In this document: piece after piece, positions 17,835-26,685 of the stretch | How the letters are laid out: each line of letters starts with the position of its first letter | Position numbering within the stretch: the first letter of the stretch is position 1 | Assembly: GCA_035689185.1 (NCBI GenBank) | Contig: DASSLY010000039.1 | Span: 1-47,575, forward strand | Length of the DNA: 47,575 nucleotides | From: DASSLY01 sp035689185 | GTDB lineage: Bacteria; Actinomycetota; Actinomycetes; Actinomycetales; Dermatophilaceae | Reading direction: 5' to 3' | Position numbers and translations under genes: made by a program | Notes under the pieces: generated by a model | Database searches by the model: none | Seen by the model: only the letters and a program-made list of their open reading frames with translations | Told to the model about the DNA's origin: nothing

Positions 17835-18764
17835 TCAGCGGGTCCGCAGTGACAGCACTCCGTCCGTCACGGCCACCACCAGCAGGCTGGCGCCGAGCAG
17901 GTGCAGCAGCACGACGGCCTCGGGCAGGCCGGTGAGGTACTGGGTGTACCCGACCACGCCTTGGGCCAGCGTCACGCCGAGCACCACGAGCCAGGCACGC
18001 GCGGCCCGCTCCGACGGGGCGGTCGGTGCCGACCGCGCGGTAAGGCGCACCGCGACCAGCACGGCGATCACCAGGCCGAGGAACAGCATCACCGCGTCGG
18101 CGTGCAGCCAGGCGATGGTCCGCGGGTCGAAGCCGAACCGTGCCGGCCGGTCCGCGTCACCGGAGTGGGGCCCGGACCCGGTGACCACCGTGCCGAGGAC
18201 CAGCACCACCCCGGCCAGCCCGGCCGTGGCCCGGGCCAGCCATTGCACCTCGGACCGGACCAGGGGGACCGGCGGGGCGTCCCCCTCGCCGGCGCGGTGG
18301 AGCAGGTATGCCGAGAAGGCCACGAGCACCATCGAGACCAGGAAGTGGGCCGCCACCGTCGCCGGGTTCAACCCGGTCCGCACGGTCACCCCGCCCAGCA
18401 GCGCCTGGAGGAGCACGCCACCCAGCGGCAGCAGCGACAGCCGCAGCAGGGCCCGCCGCTGGCGTGCCCACCGCCAGGTGGCCAGGACCACGAGGACGGC
18501 CACCAGGGTGAGCACCGTGGTCAGCGTCCGGTTGCCGAACTCGATGACCTTGTGGAACCCCTGCTCCTGGTGCGGCACCGGGGTGAACGAGCCCGGCACG
18601 CACTCCGGCCAGGTGGGGCAGCCCAGGCCGGAGCCGGTGAGCCGCACCAGCCCGCCGGTGACGACGATGAGGACCTGGAGCGCCAGGTTGGCCAGCAGGG
18701 TGCGCCGAAGCCACGGGCTGGAGGCGCCGACCACGGCCGGCGTGGGCGCGAGCGTGGCCGTCAC
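17835..18764 (-). CDS. ctaA: Haem A synthase
   Basis: Membrane enzyme oxidising haem O to haem A for cytochrome aa3 oxidase. In the 309-residue protein with about eight helices, the first extracellular loop contains the paired-Cys motif GLGCPTWPECVPGSF. Haem-ligand histidines are in HKVIEFGNR, AAHFLVSM, AWLHADAVM and LLHLLGASL. GTG 18764 gives MTATLAP. It is 16 bp downstream of the ABC permease gene, so possibly co-transcribed with the exporter. Confidence 0.93.
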   Translation of the reverse strand: MTATLAPTPAVVGASSPWLRRTLLANLALQVLIVVTGGLVRLTGSGLGCPTWPECVPGSFTPVPHQEQGFHKVIEFGNRTLTTVLTLVAVLVVLATWRWARQRRALLRLSLLPLGGVLLQALLGGVTVRTGLNPATVAAHFLVSMVLVAFSAYLLHRAGEGDAPPVPLVRSEVQWLARATAGLAGVVLVLGTVVTGSGPHSGDADRPARFGFDPRTIAWLHADAVMLFLGLVIAVLVAVRLTARSAPTAPSERAARAWLVVLGVTLAQGVVGYTQYLTGLPEAVVLLHLLGASLLVVAVTDGVLSLRTR

Positions 18765-18780
18765 GGCCCCAGCCTAGTTT

Positions 18781-19527
18781 TCAGTCGGACCAGCGGAACG
18801 CCCGCGTCGCCAGCACGCTCGCCGCCACGCCCCATACGGCGAGTACGAGCACGGGTATGCCGGCCGGTCGCCCCTCGGTGAACGACGCCCGCAGACCGTC
18901 CCCCAGGGCCGAGGAGGGCAGGAACGCCGCCAGGTGGGACAGCCCGGCCGGCAGGGACGAGCGCGGCACGACCACCCCGCCCAGGGCCAGCAGCAGCACC
19001 CAGACCAGGTTGGCCACTGCCAGCACTGCTTCCGCCCGGAGCAGCCCGGCCAGTAGCAGCGCGAGCGCGACGAAGGCCCAGGTCCCGAGCAGGCCGACGA
19101 CCGCCGCTGCCGGCAGCCCGGTCCAGCCCGGCCGCCAGCCCAGGGCCAGCCCCAGGCCGCCCACGACCACCGCCTGCAGCAGCTCGACGGTGAGCACCGC
19201 GGCCGCCTTCCCGAGCAGCAGGCCGCCACGGCCGAGCGGGGTGATGCCGAACAGCCGGAGCACGCCGTACCGCCGGTCGAACCCGACAGCGATCGCCTGC
19301 CCGGTGAACGCCGTGGACACCACGCACAGGGCGAGCACCCCCGGGACCGCCAGGTCGATCCGCCGGCCGGTCCCCAGGGAGGGCGCCGACGTGGTCGCCA
19401 GCCCGACCAAGGCCAGGCACGGCAGCACCACCGCTACCAGCAGCTGTTCCCCGTTGCGCAGCAGCACGGCGGCCTCGAACCGCGCCTGGGCGAGGACCCT
19501 GGCGGCGGCAGGCGCGGGTGCGCTCAC
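18781..19527 (-). CDS. ABC transporter permease (ABC-2 type)
   Basis: 248 residues with about six hydrophobic helices typical of ABC-2 (DrrB-like) exporter permeases. Examples are the segments AVPGVLALCVVSTAFTGQ and LGGVVVPRSSLPAGLSHLAAFLP, the latter being the conserved pre-final-helix loop. GTG 19527 overlaps the ATPase stop by 4 bp. Together with the ATPase it forms a minimal exporter. The cargo is unknown; the position between ctaA and sufR is common in actinobacteria, so a link to haem or oxidase biogenesis is possible but unproven. Confidence 0.85.
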   Translation of the reverse strand: MSAPAPAAARVLAQARFEAAVLLRNGEQLLVAVVLPCLALVGLATTSAPSLGTGRRIDLAVPGVLALCVVSTAFTGQAIAVGFDRRYGVLRLFGITPLGRGGLLLGKAAAVLTVELLQAVVVGGLGLALGWRPGWTGLPAAAVVGLLGTWAFVALALLLAGLLRAEAVLAVANLVWVLLLALGGVVVPRSSLPAGLSHLAAFLPSSALGDGLRASFTEGRPAGIPVLVLAVWGVAASVLATRAFRWSD

Positions 19528-20234
19528 GCCGCGGGTCGGGTGAGGGAGAGGTAGACGTCCTCCAGCCGGCCGGCGGACGTCACCGAGGCCAGCGTCCCAG
19601 TGGCCAGCACGCGCCCGGCGGCGACGATGACGACGTAGTCGGCCAGCCGCTCCGCCTCCTCGAACGAGTGGGTCGTCACCACCAACGCGCACCCCGCGTC
19701 GCGCTGCTCGCGCAACAGCGTCCACACGTCCAGCCGGCCGTCCAGGTCCAGGCCGGCGGTCGGCTCGTCCAGGAAGAGCACCTCCGGTCGGCCGACGAGC
19801 GCGGCCGCCAGACCCAGCCGCTGCCGCTGGCCGCCGGACAGCCGGCGAACCGTCGGCGCCCGGAACCCGTCCAATCCCAGGCGCCCTGCGAGTGCCGCGC
19901 TGTCGGCGGGTGCGGCATACAACGAGGCAAGGTGCCTCAGGAGGGACATCGGCCGCGCGCCCCCGGGAAGGCCGACCTCCTGCAGCATCACCCCGACCCG
20001 CGCGCGGTGTGCCGGCCCGGCCCGCCACGGGTCCGCGCCGAGGACCCGCACGGTCCCGCCGTCGGGACGCTGCAAACCCTCCGCGCACTCGACTGCCGTC
20101 GTCTTGCCGGCGCCGTTGGGGCCGAGAACCACGGTGACGGCACCGGCGGGGGCGCTCCAGGACATGTCGGTCAGCACCGTGTGGGCGCCGAAGCGGCGGG
20201 TCAGGCCGTCCAGCTGCACCGCGGCGTCGCTCAC
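19524..20234 (-). CDS. ABC transporter ATP-binding protein
   Basis: 236 residues with a complete set of ATPase motifs: Walker A GPNGAGKTT (about residues 39-47), Q-loop LQEVG, signature LSGGQRQRLGLA, Walker B EVLFLDEPTAGLD and switch His in VVTTHSFEEA. CcmA/DrrA-type exporter class. The GTG start at 20234 is preceded on its strand by TACACT eight bases upstream, a plausible -10 for a nearly leaderless message. Divergent from sufR with an 80-bp shared regulatory region. Confidence 0.9.
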   Translation of the reverse strand: MSDAAVQLDGLTRRFGAHTVLTDMSWSAPAGAVTVVLGPNGAGKTTAVECAEGLQRPDGGTVRVLGADPWRAGPAHRARVGVMLQEVGLPGGARPMSLLRHLASLYAAPADSAALAGRLGLDGFRAPTVRRLSGGQRQRLGLAAALVGRPEVLFLDEPTAGLDLDGRLDVWTLLREQRDAGCALVVTTHSFEEAERLADYVVIVAAGRVLATGTLASVTSAGRLEDVYLSLTRPAA

Positions 20235-20262
20235 GATCGCCGAGTGTAGAAGGCCTGGGTAC

Positions 20263-20281
20263 TTAGGGTGGCCTGACTAGA
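20263..20281. promoter_or_regulatory. DtxR/IdeR-like iron box between the exporter and sufR
   Basis: TTAGGGTGGCCTGACTAGA matches the 19-bp DtxR/IdeR consensus TTAGGTTAGGCTAACCTAA at about 12 positions on one strand and 13 on the other, including the outer TTAGG and the central G-x-C-T core. It lies 33 bp before sufR and 29 bp before the exporter start. Iron control of the suf operon would make sense. The match is imperfect and was judged by eye. Confidence 0.4.
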
Positions 20282-20301
20282 ACCCACGCCGGCATTTACG
20301 T

Positions 20302-20316
20302 CACAATGGTGTTGTG
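20302..20316. promoter_or_regulatory. Inverted repeat over the sufR start, candidate SufR operator
   Basis: CACAA-TGGTG-TTGTG is a perfect 5-bp inverted repeat with a 5-bp spacer whose right half contains the sufR GTG start. CACAAT may also act as a -10 hexamer six bases before the start codon, giving a nearly leaderless mRNA. Half-sites of 5 bp with 5-bp spacing resemble the mycobacterial SufR sites as I recall them, so autoregulation by SufR is likely. Confidence 0.5.
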
Positions 20317-21237
20317 TTTTCCGTCCGCGAGCAGGCCGCGACCCCCGCCCGCGACCAGGCAGGGACCCGGGACCGGGTCCGCGACCTCGTCTCAGCGGAG
20401 GGCCCTGTTACCGCGTCTGCCATCGCGACCCGGCTCGGCCTCACCTCCGCCGCCGTCCGCCGGCACCTGGACGCGCTCACCGACGACGGCACCGTCGCAG
20501 CGCGGGAGCAGGCCGTCCACCCCCGGCACCGGGGGCGGCCGGCGCGCGCCTACGTGTTGTCCGAAGCGGGTCACCGCAGGCTCGGGTCCAGCTACGACGG
20601 CATCGCCTCCGCGGCGCTGCGCTTCCTGGCCGACCGGGCCGGGGAGGAAGCGGTGGCCCAGTTCGCGCGCGAGCAGATGGACGCTCTCGCTGCCCGGTAT
20701 GCCGCGCGCGTCGCCAGCGCGCAGGGCCCGCACGAACGCGCGCAGGCGCTGGCCGCCGCGCTGAGCGACGACGGCTACGCCGCCTCGATCCGGCCCGTCC
20801 TCGGCCCCCTCCCCGGCTCCCCGTCCGGCGCCCCCTCCGGCGCCCCCTCCGGCGCAAGGTCCGGCTCCCCGTCCGGCGCCAAGGCCGCGTCCCCGTCCGG
20901 CGCAAGGGCCGCCTCCTTGTCCAGCCCTTCCTCCAGCCCGCGGGCCGGGACCGGCTCCGGAGTGAGATCGGGTGCGGGAACATCGCTGCTCGGCGTGCAG
21001 TTGTGCCAAGGGCACTGCCCGGTGCAGCACGTCGCCGCGCAGTTCCCGCAGCTGTGCGAGGCCGAGACCGACGCCTTCTCCCGCCTGCTGGGCGTGCCCG
21101 TCCAGCGGTTGGCCACCCTGGCCCACGGCGAGCACGTGTGCACGACCTTCGTCCCGACCCCGGCAACGCATCCAGCCACACCGTCTCCAGACACCCGGCA
21201 GCCAGCCGCACCGCAAACGGAAGAGGACCCGCGATGA
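20314..21237 (+). CDS. sufR: Iron-sulfur cluster biogenesis repressor SufR
   Basis: DeoR/ArsR-like winged-helix repressor, 307 residues, that senses Fe-S supply. The DNA-binding domain at the N-terminus is GPVTASAIATRLGLTSAAVRRHLDALTDDG (spread over residues 30-60). The C-terminal cluster-binding domain has Cys231, Cys235, Cys248 and Cys276 in LCQGHC, LCEAE and HVCTTF. Between them, residues 165-226 are an unusual Pro/Ser/Gly/Ala repeat built from about 15-bp DNA units. The stop overlaps the sufB ATG by 4 bp. It is longer than usual because of the repeat linker. Confidence 0.93.
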   Translation: MFSVREQAATPARDQAGTRDRVRDLVSAEGPVTASAIATRLGLTSAAVRRHLDALTDDGTVAAREQAVHPRHRGRPARAYVLSEAGHRRLGSSYDGIASAALRFLADRAGEEAVAQFAREQMDALAARYAARVASAQGPHERAQALAAALSDDGYAASIRPVLGPLPGSPSGAPSGAPSGARSGSPSGAKAASPSGARAASLSSPSSSPRAGTGSGVRSGAGTSLLGVQLCQGHCPVQHVAAQFPQLCEAETDAFSRLLGVPVQRLATLAHGEHVCTTFVPTPATHPATPSPDTRQPAAPQTEEDPR

Positions 21238-22655
21238 CCACGCACATCGAGGAGCTGAACCCCGGCCTGAAGGACCTGGGCCGCTACGAGTACGGCTGGG
21301 CCGACTCCGACGTCGCCGGGTCGGGCGCCCGGCGCGGGCTGTCCGAGGAGGTCGTCCGCGACATCTCGGCGCGCAAGAGCGAGCCGGAGTGGATGACCAC
21401 GCTCCGGCTGAAGGCGCTGCGGCTGTTCGACAAGAAGCCGATGCCGGCGTGGGGCTCGGACCTGACCGGGATCGACTTCCAGAACATCAAGTACTTCGTC
21501 AAGTCCACCGAGAAGCAGGCCACCACCTGGGACGAGCTGCCCGAGGACATCAAGAACACCTACGACCGGCTGGGCATCCCCGAGGCGGAGAAGCAGCGGT
21601 TGGTGGGCGGTGTGGCCGCGCAGTACGAGAGCGAGGTCGTCTACCACCAGATCCGGGAGGACCTGGAGGCCAAAGGCGTCATCTTCGTCGACACCGACAC
21701 GGGCCTACGCGAGCACGAGGACCTGTTCCGGGAGTACTTCACCTCGGTGATCCCGGCCGGCGACAACAAGTTCGCGTCGCTGAACACCGCAGTGTGGTCC
21801 GGCGGCTCGTTCATCTACGTGCCGCCGGGGGTGCACGTGGACATCCCGCTGCAGGCCTACTTCCGTATCAACACCGAGAACATGGGCCAGTTCGAGCGGA
21901 CCCTGATCATCGCCGACGAGGGCTCGTACGTGCACTACGTCGAGGGCTGCACCGCGCCGATCTACAAGTCGGACTCGCTGCACTCCGCGGTGGTGGAGAT
22001 CATCGTGAAGAAGCACGCCCGGGTGCGCTACACGACGATCCAGAACTGGTCGAACAACGTCTACAACCTGGTCACCAAGCGCGCCACCTGCGAGGAGGGC
22101 GCGACCATGGAGTGGATCGACGGCAACATCGGCTCCAAGGTCACGATGAAGTACCCGGCGGTCTTCCTGCTCGGGGAGCACGCCAAGGGCGAGACGCTGT
22201 CCATCGCCTTCGCCGGTGAGGGCCAGCACCAGGACGCCGGCGCCAAGATGGTGCACGCCGCCCCGCACACGTCCTCCACGATCGTGAGCAAGTCGGTGGC
22301 CCGCGGCGGCGGCCGCACGTCATACCGGGGGCTGATCCAGATCCTGGACGGCGCGCACGGCAGCAAGTCGACGGTGCGCTGCGACGCGTTGCTGGTCGAC
22401 CAGATCAGCCGGTCGGACACCTACCCCTACGTCGACGTCCGCGAGGACGACGTGCAGATGGGCCACGAGGCCACCGTCTCCAAGATCGGCGACGACCAAC
22501 TGTTCTACCTCATGTCCCGCGGGCTGACCGAGGAGGAGGCCATGGCGATGATCGTCCGCGGCTTCATCGAGCCGATCGCCCGGGAGCTGCCGATGGAGTA
22601 CGCCCTGGAGCTGAACCGGCTGATCGAGCTGCAGATGGAAGGCGCGGTGGGCTGA
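21234..22655 (+). CDS. sufB: Fe-S cluster assembly scaffold SufB
   Basis: 473 residues; the scaffold subunit of the SufBC2D complex on which new Fe-S clusters are built. It is highly conserved throughout, with KYFVKSTEKQATTWDELP, VWSGGSFIYVPPGVHVDIPLQ (split), EGCTAPIYKSDSLHSAVVE with a conserved Cys, and SYRGLIQ and DALLVDQ in the beta-helix. The start ATG 21234 lies in the ATGA overlap with sufR; longer in-frame extension upstream is sufR shadow. Confidence 0.97.
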   Translation: MTTHIEELNPGLKDLGRYEYGWADSDVAGSGARRGLSEEVVRDISARKSEPEWMTTLRLKALRLFDKKPMPAWGSDLTGIDFQNIKYFVKSTEKQATTWDELPEDIKNTYDRLGIPEAEKQRLVGGVAAQYESEVVYHQIREDLEAKGVIFVDTDTGLREHEDLFREYFTSVIPAGDNKFASLNTAVWSGGSFIYVPPGVHVDIPLQAYFRINTENMGQFERTLIIADEGSYVHYVEGCTAPIYKSDSLHSAVVEIIVKKHARVRYTTIQNWSNNVYNLVTKRATCEEGATMEWIDGNIGSKVTMKYPAVFLLGEHAKGETLSIAFAGEGQHQDAGAKMVHAAPHTSSTIVSKSVARGGGRTSYRGLIQILDGAHGSKSTVRCDALLVDQISRSDTYPYVDVREDDVQMGHEATVSKIGDDQLFYLMSRGLTEEEAMAMIVRGFIEPIARELPMEYALELNRLIELQMEGAVG

Positions 22656-22656
22656 C

Positions 22657-23847
22657 GTGCCGCTGCTCACCGAAACACTGCGACCGAAGACACACCGGGA
22701 CCCGGCCGCGCTGCTCGCGGCGGTCCCGGAACAGTCCCGCGCCGAGCGCCGGACCTCGTATGCGGTGGCGGACTTCCCGCTGCCCGGCGGCCGGGAGGAA
22801 GAGTGGCGGTTCACCCCCGTCGACCGCCTGGGCCGGGTGCTGGCAGACGAACCGGGCGACCCCGGCGCGGTCAGCATCGACCTTCCGTTCGACTACGCGC
22901 AGGCCCCGCTCGCGCAGGGGCAGGCCCCGCGCGGCCGGGCGCTGGTGCCGGCCGACCGGGCAGCGGTGCTCGCCTCGGCGCACACCGACGAGGCCGCGCA
23001 CCTGCTGGTGCCGGTCGAGTCCGCACCGGAGCAGCCGCTGCGTGTCGTGACCACGGGCAAGGGCGCCCAGCTACGCAGCGTGGGTCACCTGGTCGTCGAG
23101 GCCGAGGCGCACAGCCGGGCCACCGTCGTGCTGGACCACGTCGGCTCGGCCGCGCACACCGGCAACGTGGAGGTGCTCGTCGGCGACGGCGCGGACCTGA
23201 CCGTCGTGTCGCTGCAGCGCTGGGACGACGACGCGGTGCACCTGGGCCAGCACGACGCGCTGGTAGGCCGCGACGCGGCATACCGCCACATCGTGGTCAC
23301 CCTGGGCGGGGCGATCGTGCGGATCAACACCAACGTCCGGTTCGCCGGACCGGGCGGGGACGCGACCCTGCTCGGGGTGTACTTCGCCGACGCCGGGCAG
23401 CACCTGGAGCACCGGTCCTACGTCGACCACAACGCGCCGAGCTGCCGCAGCCGCGTCACCTACAAGGGCGCCCTGCAGGGCGAGGGCGCGCACACGGTCT
23501 GGGTGGGCGACGTGCTGATCCGCGCCGAGGCGCTGGGCACCGACACCTACGAGCTGAACCGCAACCTGGTGCTCACCGACGGCGCCCGCGCCGACTCGGT
23601 GCCCAACCTGGAGATCGAGACCGGGGAGATCCTCGGCGCCGGGCACGCGTCGTCCACCGGCCGGTTCGACGACGAGCAGCTGTTCTACCTGCAGGCGCGC
23701 GGCATCCCGGCGGACCAGGCGCGCCGGATGGTCGTGCGCGGGTTCTTCGCCGACATCGTGCACCGGATCGGCATCCCCGAGGTGCAGGAGCACCTGATGG
23801 CAGCGATCGACGCCGAGCTGGCCCTCTCGGCAGAGGACGCCGCGTGA
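22657..23847 (+). CDS. sufD: Fe-S cluster assembly protein SufD
   Basis: 396 residues, homologous to SufB in the C-terminal beta-helix. Seen are the N-terminal ADFPLPGGREEEWRFTPVDRL, typical of actinobacterial SufD, then HRSYVDHNAPSCRSRVTYKGAL, and ATSTGRFDDEQLFYLQARGI-like sequence (ASSTGRFDDEQLFYL) near residue 330. It partners SufB and SufC. The GTG start at 22657 is one base after the sufB stop. Confidence 0.96.
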   Translation: MPLLTETLRPKTHRDPAALLAAVPEQSRAERRTSYAVADFPLPGGREEEWRFTPVDRLGRVLADEPGDPGAVSIDLPFDYAQAPLAQGQAPRGRALVPADRAAVLASAHTDEAAHLLVPVESAPEQPLRVVTTGKGAQLRSVGHLVVEAEAHSRATVVLDHVGSAAHTGNVEVLVGDGADLTVVSLQRWDDDAVHLGQHDALVGRDAAYRHIVVTLGGAIVRINTNVRFAGPGGDATLLGVYFADAGQHLEHRSYVDHNAPSCRSRVTYKGALQGEGAHTVWVGDVLIRAEALGTDTYELNRNLVLTDGARADSVPNLEIETGEILGAGHASSTGRFDDEQLFYLQARGIPADQARRMVVRGFFADIVHRIGIPEVQEHLMAAIDAELALSAEDAA

Positions 23848-24191
23848 CCGCGCAACGCAGCGAGGACCTGGACGACTTCGAGTACGTCTGCCAGCTCGAC
23901 CAGTTGCCAGCCGTCGGAGCCGCGCTCGCCGACGTCGACGGCCAGCGGGTCGCGATCGTCCGAGACGCGAACGGTCACGTCCACGCGGTGGACGACACCT
24001 GCAGCCATGCCAACGTCTCGCTCTCCGAGGGTGAGGTCGACGGCTGCACCATCGAATGCTGGCTGCACGGATCGCGGTTCGACCTGGTAACCGGCGAGCC
24101 CACTGGACTGCCAGCCACTTTGCCCATCGCCGTCTTCCCGGTCCGGGTCGAGGACGGCGCCGTCTGGATATCGACCACACCGAAGAGCTGA
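23844..24191 (+). CDS. Rieske-type [2Fe-2S] ferredoxin of the suf operon
   Basis: 115 residues, soluble. The cluster ligands are visible as Cys53-x-His55 and Cys72-x2-His75 (TCSHANVSLSEG and ECWLHGSRFDL). Members of this family accompany suf genes in actinobacteria and probably donate electrons during assembly or serve as an early client; the exact role is inferred. GTG 23844 overlaps the sufD stop by 4 bp, and sufC follows 4 bp after its stop. Confidence 0.92.
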   Translation: MTAQRSEDLDDFEYVCQLDQLPAVGAALADVDGQRVAIVRDANGHVHAVDDTCSHANVSLSEGEVDGCTIECWLHGSRFDLVTGEPTGLPATLPIAVFPVRVEDGAVWISTTPKS

Positions 24192-24195
24192 GGGA

Positions 24196-24972
24196 ATGAC
24201 GTTGTCAGTACTCCAGATCCGCGACCTGCACGTTACGGTCGACGTCGACGAACGACCGAAGGAGATCCTGCGCGGGGTCGACCTGACCGTCCGCTCGGGG
24301 GAGACGCACGCGATCATGGGCCCGAATGGCTCGGGCAAGTCCACCCTGGCATACAGCATCGCCGGGCACCCGCGCTACACGGTGACCCGCGGCAGCGTGA
24401 CGCTGGACGGCGAGGACGTGCTGGCCATGAAGGTGGACGAGCGGGCCCGGGCCGGGCTGTTCCTGGCGATGCAGTACCCCGTCGAGGTGCCCGGCGTGAC
24501 CGTGTCGAACTTCCTGCGCACCGCCAAGACCGCGGTCGACGGGCAGGCGCCGAAGCTGCGCACGTGGGTCAAGGAGGTCAAGACCGCGATGGCCGACCTG
24601 CGGATGGACCCGGCCTTCGCCGAGCGCAACGTCAACGAGGGCTTCTCCGGCGGGGAGAAGAAGCGCCACGAGATCCTGCAGCTGGAGCTGCTGCGGCCCA
24701 AGGTGGCCATCCTCGACGAGACCGACTCCGGCCTGGACATCGACGCCCTCAAGGTGGTGTCCGAGGGGGTGAACCGGGTCCGCCAGCGGTCCGAGGTCGG
24801 CGTCCTGCTGATCACCCACTACACCAGGATCCTGCGCTACATCACCCCTGACTTCGTGCACGTCTTCGTCGACGGCCGGGTGGTCGAGGAGGGCGGCCCC
24901 GAGCTGGCCGAGCGGTTGGAGGCGGAGGGCTACGACCGGTTCGTCGGCGCCCCCGAGCCGGCGCAGGCCTAG
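24196..24972 (+). CDS. sufC: Fe-S cluster assembly ATPase SufC
   Basis: 258 residues, cytosolic ABC-type ATPase that drives conformational change in SufBC2D. Motifs are Walker A GPNGSGKST near residue 42, AMQYPVEVPGVTVSNFLR, the SufC-specific signature FSGGEKKRHEILQLELL, Walker B VAILDETDSGLDID and the switch LLITHYTRIL. GAGGGA precedes ATG 24196. It is immediately followed by sufS with no gap. Confidence 0.97.
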   Translation: MTLSVLQIRDLHVTVDVDERPKEILRGVDLTVRSGETHAIMGPNGSGKSTLAYSIAGHPRYTVTRGSVTLDGEDVLAMKVDERARAGLFLAMQYPVEVPGVTVSNFLRTAKTAVDGQAPKLRTWVKEVKTAMADLRMDPAFAERNVNEGFSGGEKKRHEILQLELLRPKVAILDETDSGLDIDALKVVSEGVNRVRQRSEVGVLLITHYTRILRYITPDFVHVFVDGRVVEEGGPELAERLEAEGYDRFVGAPEPAQA

Positions 24973-26244
24973 ATGGCCCACGGCCCGTTCAGCCCGCAGG
25001 AGTCGGCCCGCATCCGGGCGGACTTCCCGATCCTGGGCCGGCGTGTCCGCGACGACCGAGAGCTGGTCTACCTGGACTCCGGCGCCACGTCGCAGAAGCC
25101 GACCCCCGTGCTGCAGGCAGAACGGGACTTCTACGAGCAGCACTACTCCGCGGTGCACCGGGGCGCGCACCAGCTCGGCGAGGAGGCGACCGACGCCTAC
25201 GAGGATGCCCGGGCGACCGTGGCCGGCTTCATCGGGGCACAGCCGGGCGAGGTGGTCTTCACCAAGAACGCGACCGAGGCGCTGAACCTGGTGGCCTACG
25301 CCTTCTCCGGTGGCGCGCCCGGCGACCCGCTGCGGCTCGGCCCCGGCGACGGGGTCGTGGTGACCGAGATGGAGCACCACGCCAACTTGGTGCCGTGGCA
25401 GGAGCTGTGCCGCCGCACCGGGGCGACGCTGCGTTGGCTGGGGGTCACCGACGACGGCCGGCTGGACCTGTCCGACCTCGACGCGGTGGTCAACCAGCGC
25501 ACGCGCGTGCTGGCGTTCACCCACGTCTCCAACGTCCTCGGCACGGTGAACCCGGTCGCACGACTGGTCGAGGCCGCCCGCTCGGTCGGCGCCGTCACCG
25601 TGCTGGACGCCTGCCAGTCGGTGCCGCACCTGGCTGTCGACGTGCGGTCGCTGGGGGTCGACCTGCTGGCGTTCAGCGGGCACAAGATGTTCGGCCCGAC
25701 CGGCGTCGGCGCCCTGTGGGGACGGGCCGACCTGCTGGCCGCGATGCCGCCCTTCCTCACCGGCGGGTCGATGATCGAGACGGTCCGGATGGAGCGGACC
25801 ACGTATGCCGCTCCGCCGGCCCGGTTCGAGGCCGGGACTCCCGTCGTGGCCCAGGCGGTCGGTCTGGCCGCCGCGGTGCGCTACCTCACCGGTCTGGGGA
25901 TGGACCGGGTCGCCGCGCACGAGCACGCGCTGACCGAGGCCCTGCTGGCCGGGCTGGCGCAACGGCCCTGGGTGCGGGTCGTCGGCCCGGCCGAGGCGAC
26001 GGGCCGGTCGGGGCTGGTCTCCTTCGTCGTCGACGGCATCCACCCGCACGACGTCGGACAGGTGCTCGACGAGCAGGGCGTCGCGGTCCGGGTGGGCCAC
26101 CACTGCGCCGCGCCGCTGCACCGGCGGATGGGTATGGCTGCGACGACCAGGGCGAGCTTCGCGGCATACAACACCGCTGGTGAGGTGGCGGCGATGCTGA
26201 CCGCGCTGGACCGCGTCCCCGCGGTGTTCGGGGTGGCCGTCTGA
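24973..26244 (+). CDS. sufS: Cysteine desulfurase SufS
   Basis: 423 residues, PLP enzyme that takes sulfur from cysteine as an enzyme persulfide. The PLP Lys238 is in SGHKMFGPTGVGALWG, and the active-site Cys378 is in RVGHHCAAPLHRRMG. N-terminal YLDSGATSQKP is typical of group II (SufS) enzymes. The ATG is directly adjacent to the sufC stop, and its own stop is directly followed by sufU, as expected for a SufS-SufU sulfur-transfer pair. Confidence 0.97.
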   Translation: MAHGPFSPQESARIRADFPILGRRVRDDRELVYLDSGATSQKPTPVLQAERDFYEQHYSAVHRGAHQLGEEATDAYEDARATVAGFIGAQPGEVVFTKNATEALNLVAYAFSGGAPGDPLRLGPGDGVVVTEMEHHANLVPWQELCRRTGATLRWLGVTDDGRLDLSDLDAVVNQRTRVLAFTHVSNVLGTVNPVARLVEAARSVGAVTVLDACQSVPHLAVDVRSLGVDLLAFSGHKMFGPTGVGALWGRADLLAAMPPFLTGGSMIETVRMERTTYAAPPARFEAGTPVVAQAVGLAAAVRYLTGLGMDRVAAHEHALTEALLAGLAQRPWVRVVGPAEATGRSGLVSFVVDGIHPHDVGQVLDEQGVAVRVGHHCAAPLHRRMGMAATTRASFAAYNTAGEVAAMLTALDRVPAVFGVAV

Positions 26245-26685
26245 ATGGACCTCTACCAGGAGCTTATCCTCGACCACGCGAGGCGGCCCCGGCACGCCGG
26301 TCTGCGCGAGCCGTACGACGCCGAGGCCCACCAGGTGAACCCCATCTGCGGCGACGAGGTGACGCTGCGGGTGCGGCTGGACGGCGACCGGATTGCGGAC
26401 GTGTCGTATGACGCGCTGGGCTGCTCGATCTCGATGGCCTCGGCGTCGGTGCTGGCCGAGCAGGTCACCGGCCGGCCCGTGGCCGAGGCGCTGTCCACCT
26501 GCGCCGCGATGCGCTCGATGTTGACCAGCCGCGGCGCGGACCCCGGGGACGAGGAAGTGGTCGGCGACGGGGTCGCCCTGGCCGGGGTGGCGCGGTACCC
26601 GGCGCGAGTCAAGTGCGCGCTGCTGGGATGGATGGCGTTCACCCAGGCGTTGGACCAGGCGAGGAAAGGTGGAACCGATGACTGA
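26245..26685 (+). CDS. sufU: Sulfur-transfer protein SufU
   Basis: 146 residues, zinc-dependent sulfurtransferase that accepts persulfide sulfur from SufS. The zinc ligands and acceptor are visible as Cys35 (NPICGDEV, with Asp37), Cys60 (LGCSISMAS) and Cys124 (RVKCALLGW). It contains the roughly 18-residue insertion that separates SufU from IscU. The stop overlaps the next gene's start region by 8 bp. Confidence 0.95.
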   Translation: MDLYQELILDHARRPRHAGLREPYDAEAHQVNPICGDEVTLRVRLDGDRIADVSYDALGCSISMASASVLAEQVTGRPVAEALSTCAAMRSMLTSRGADPGDEEVVGDGVALAGVARYPARVKCALLGWMAFTQALDQARKGGTDD

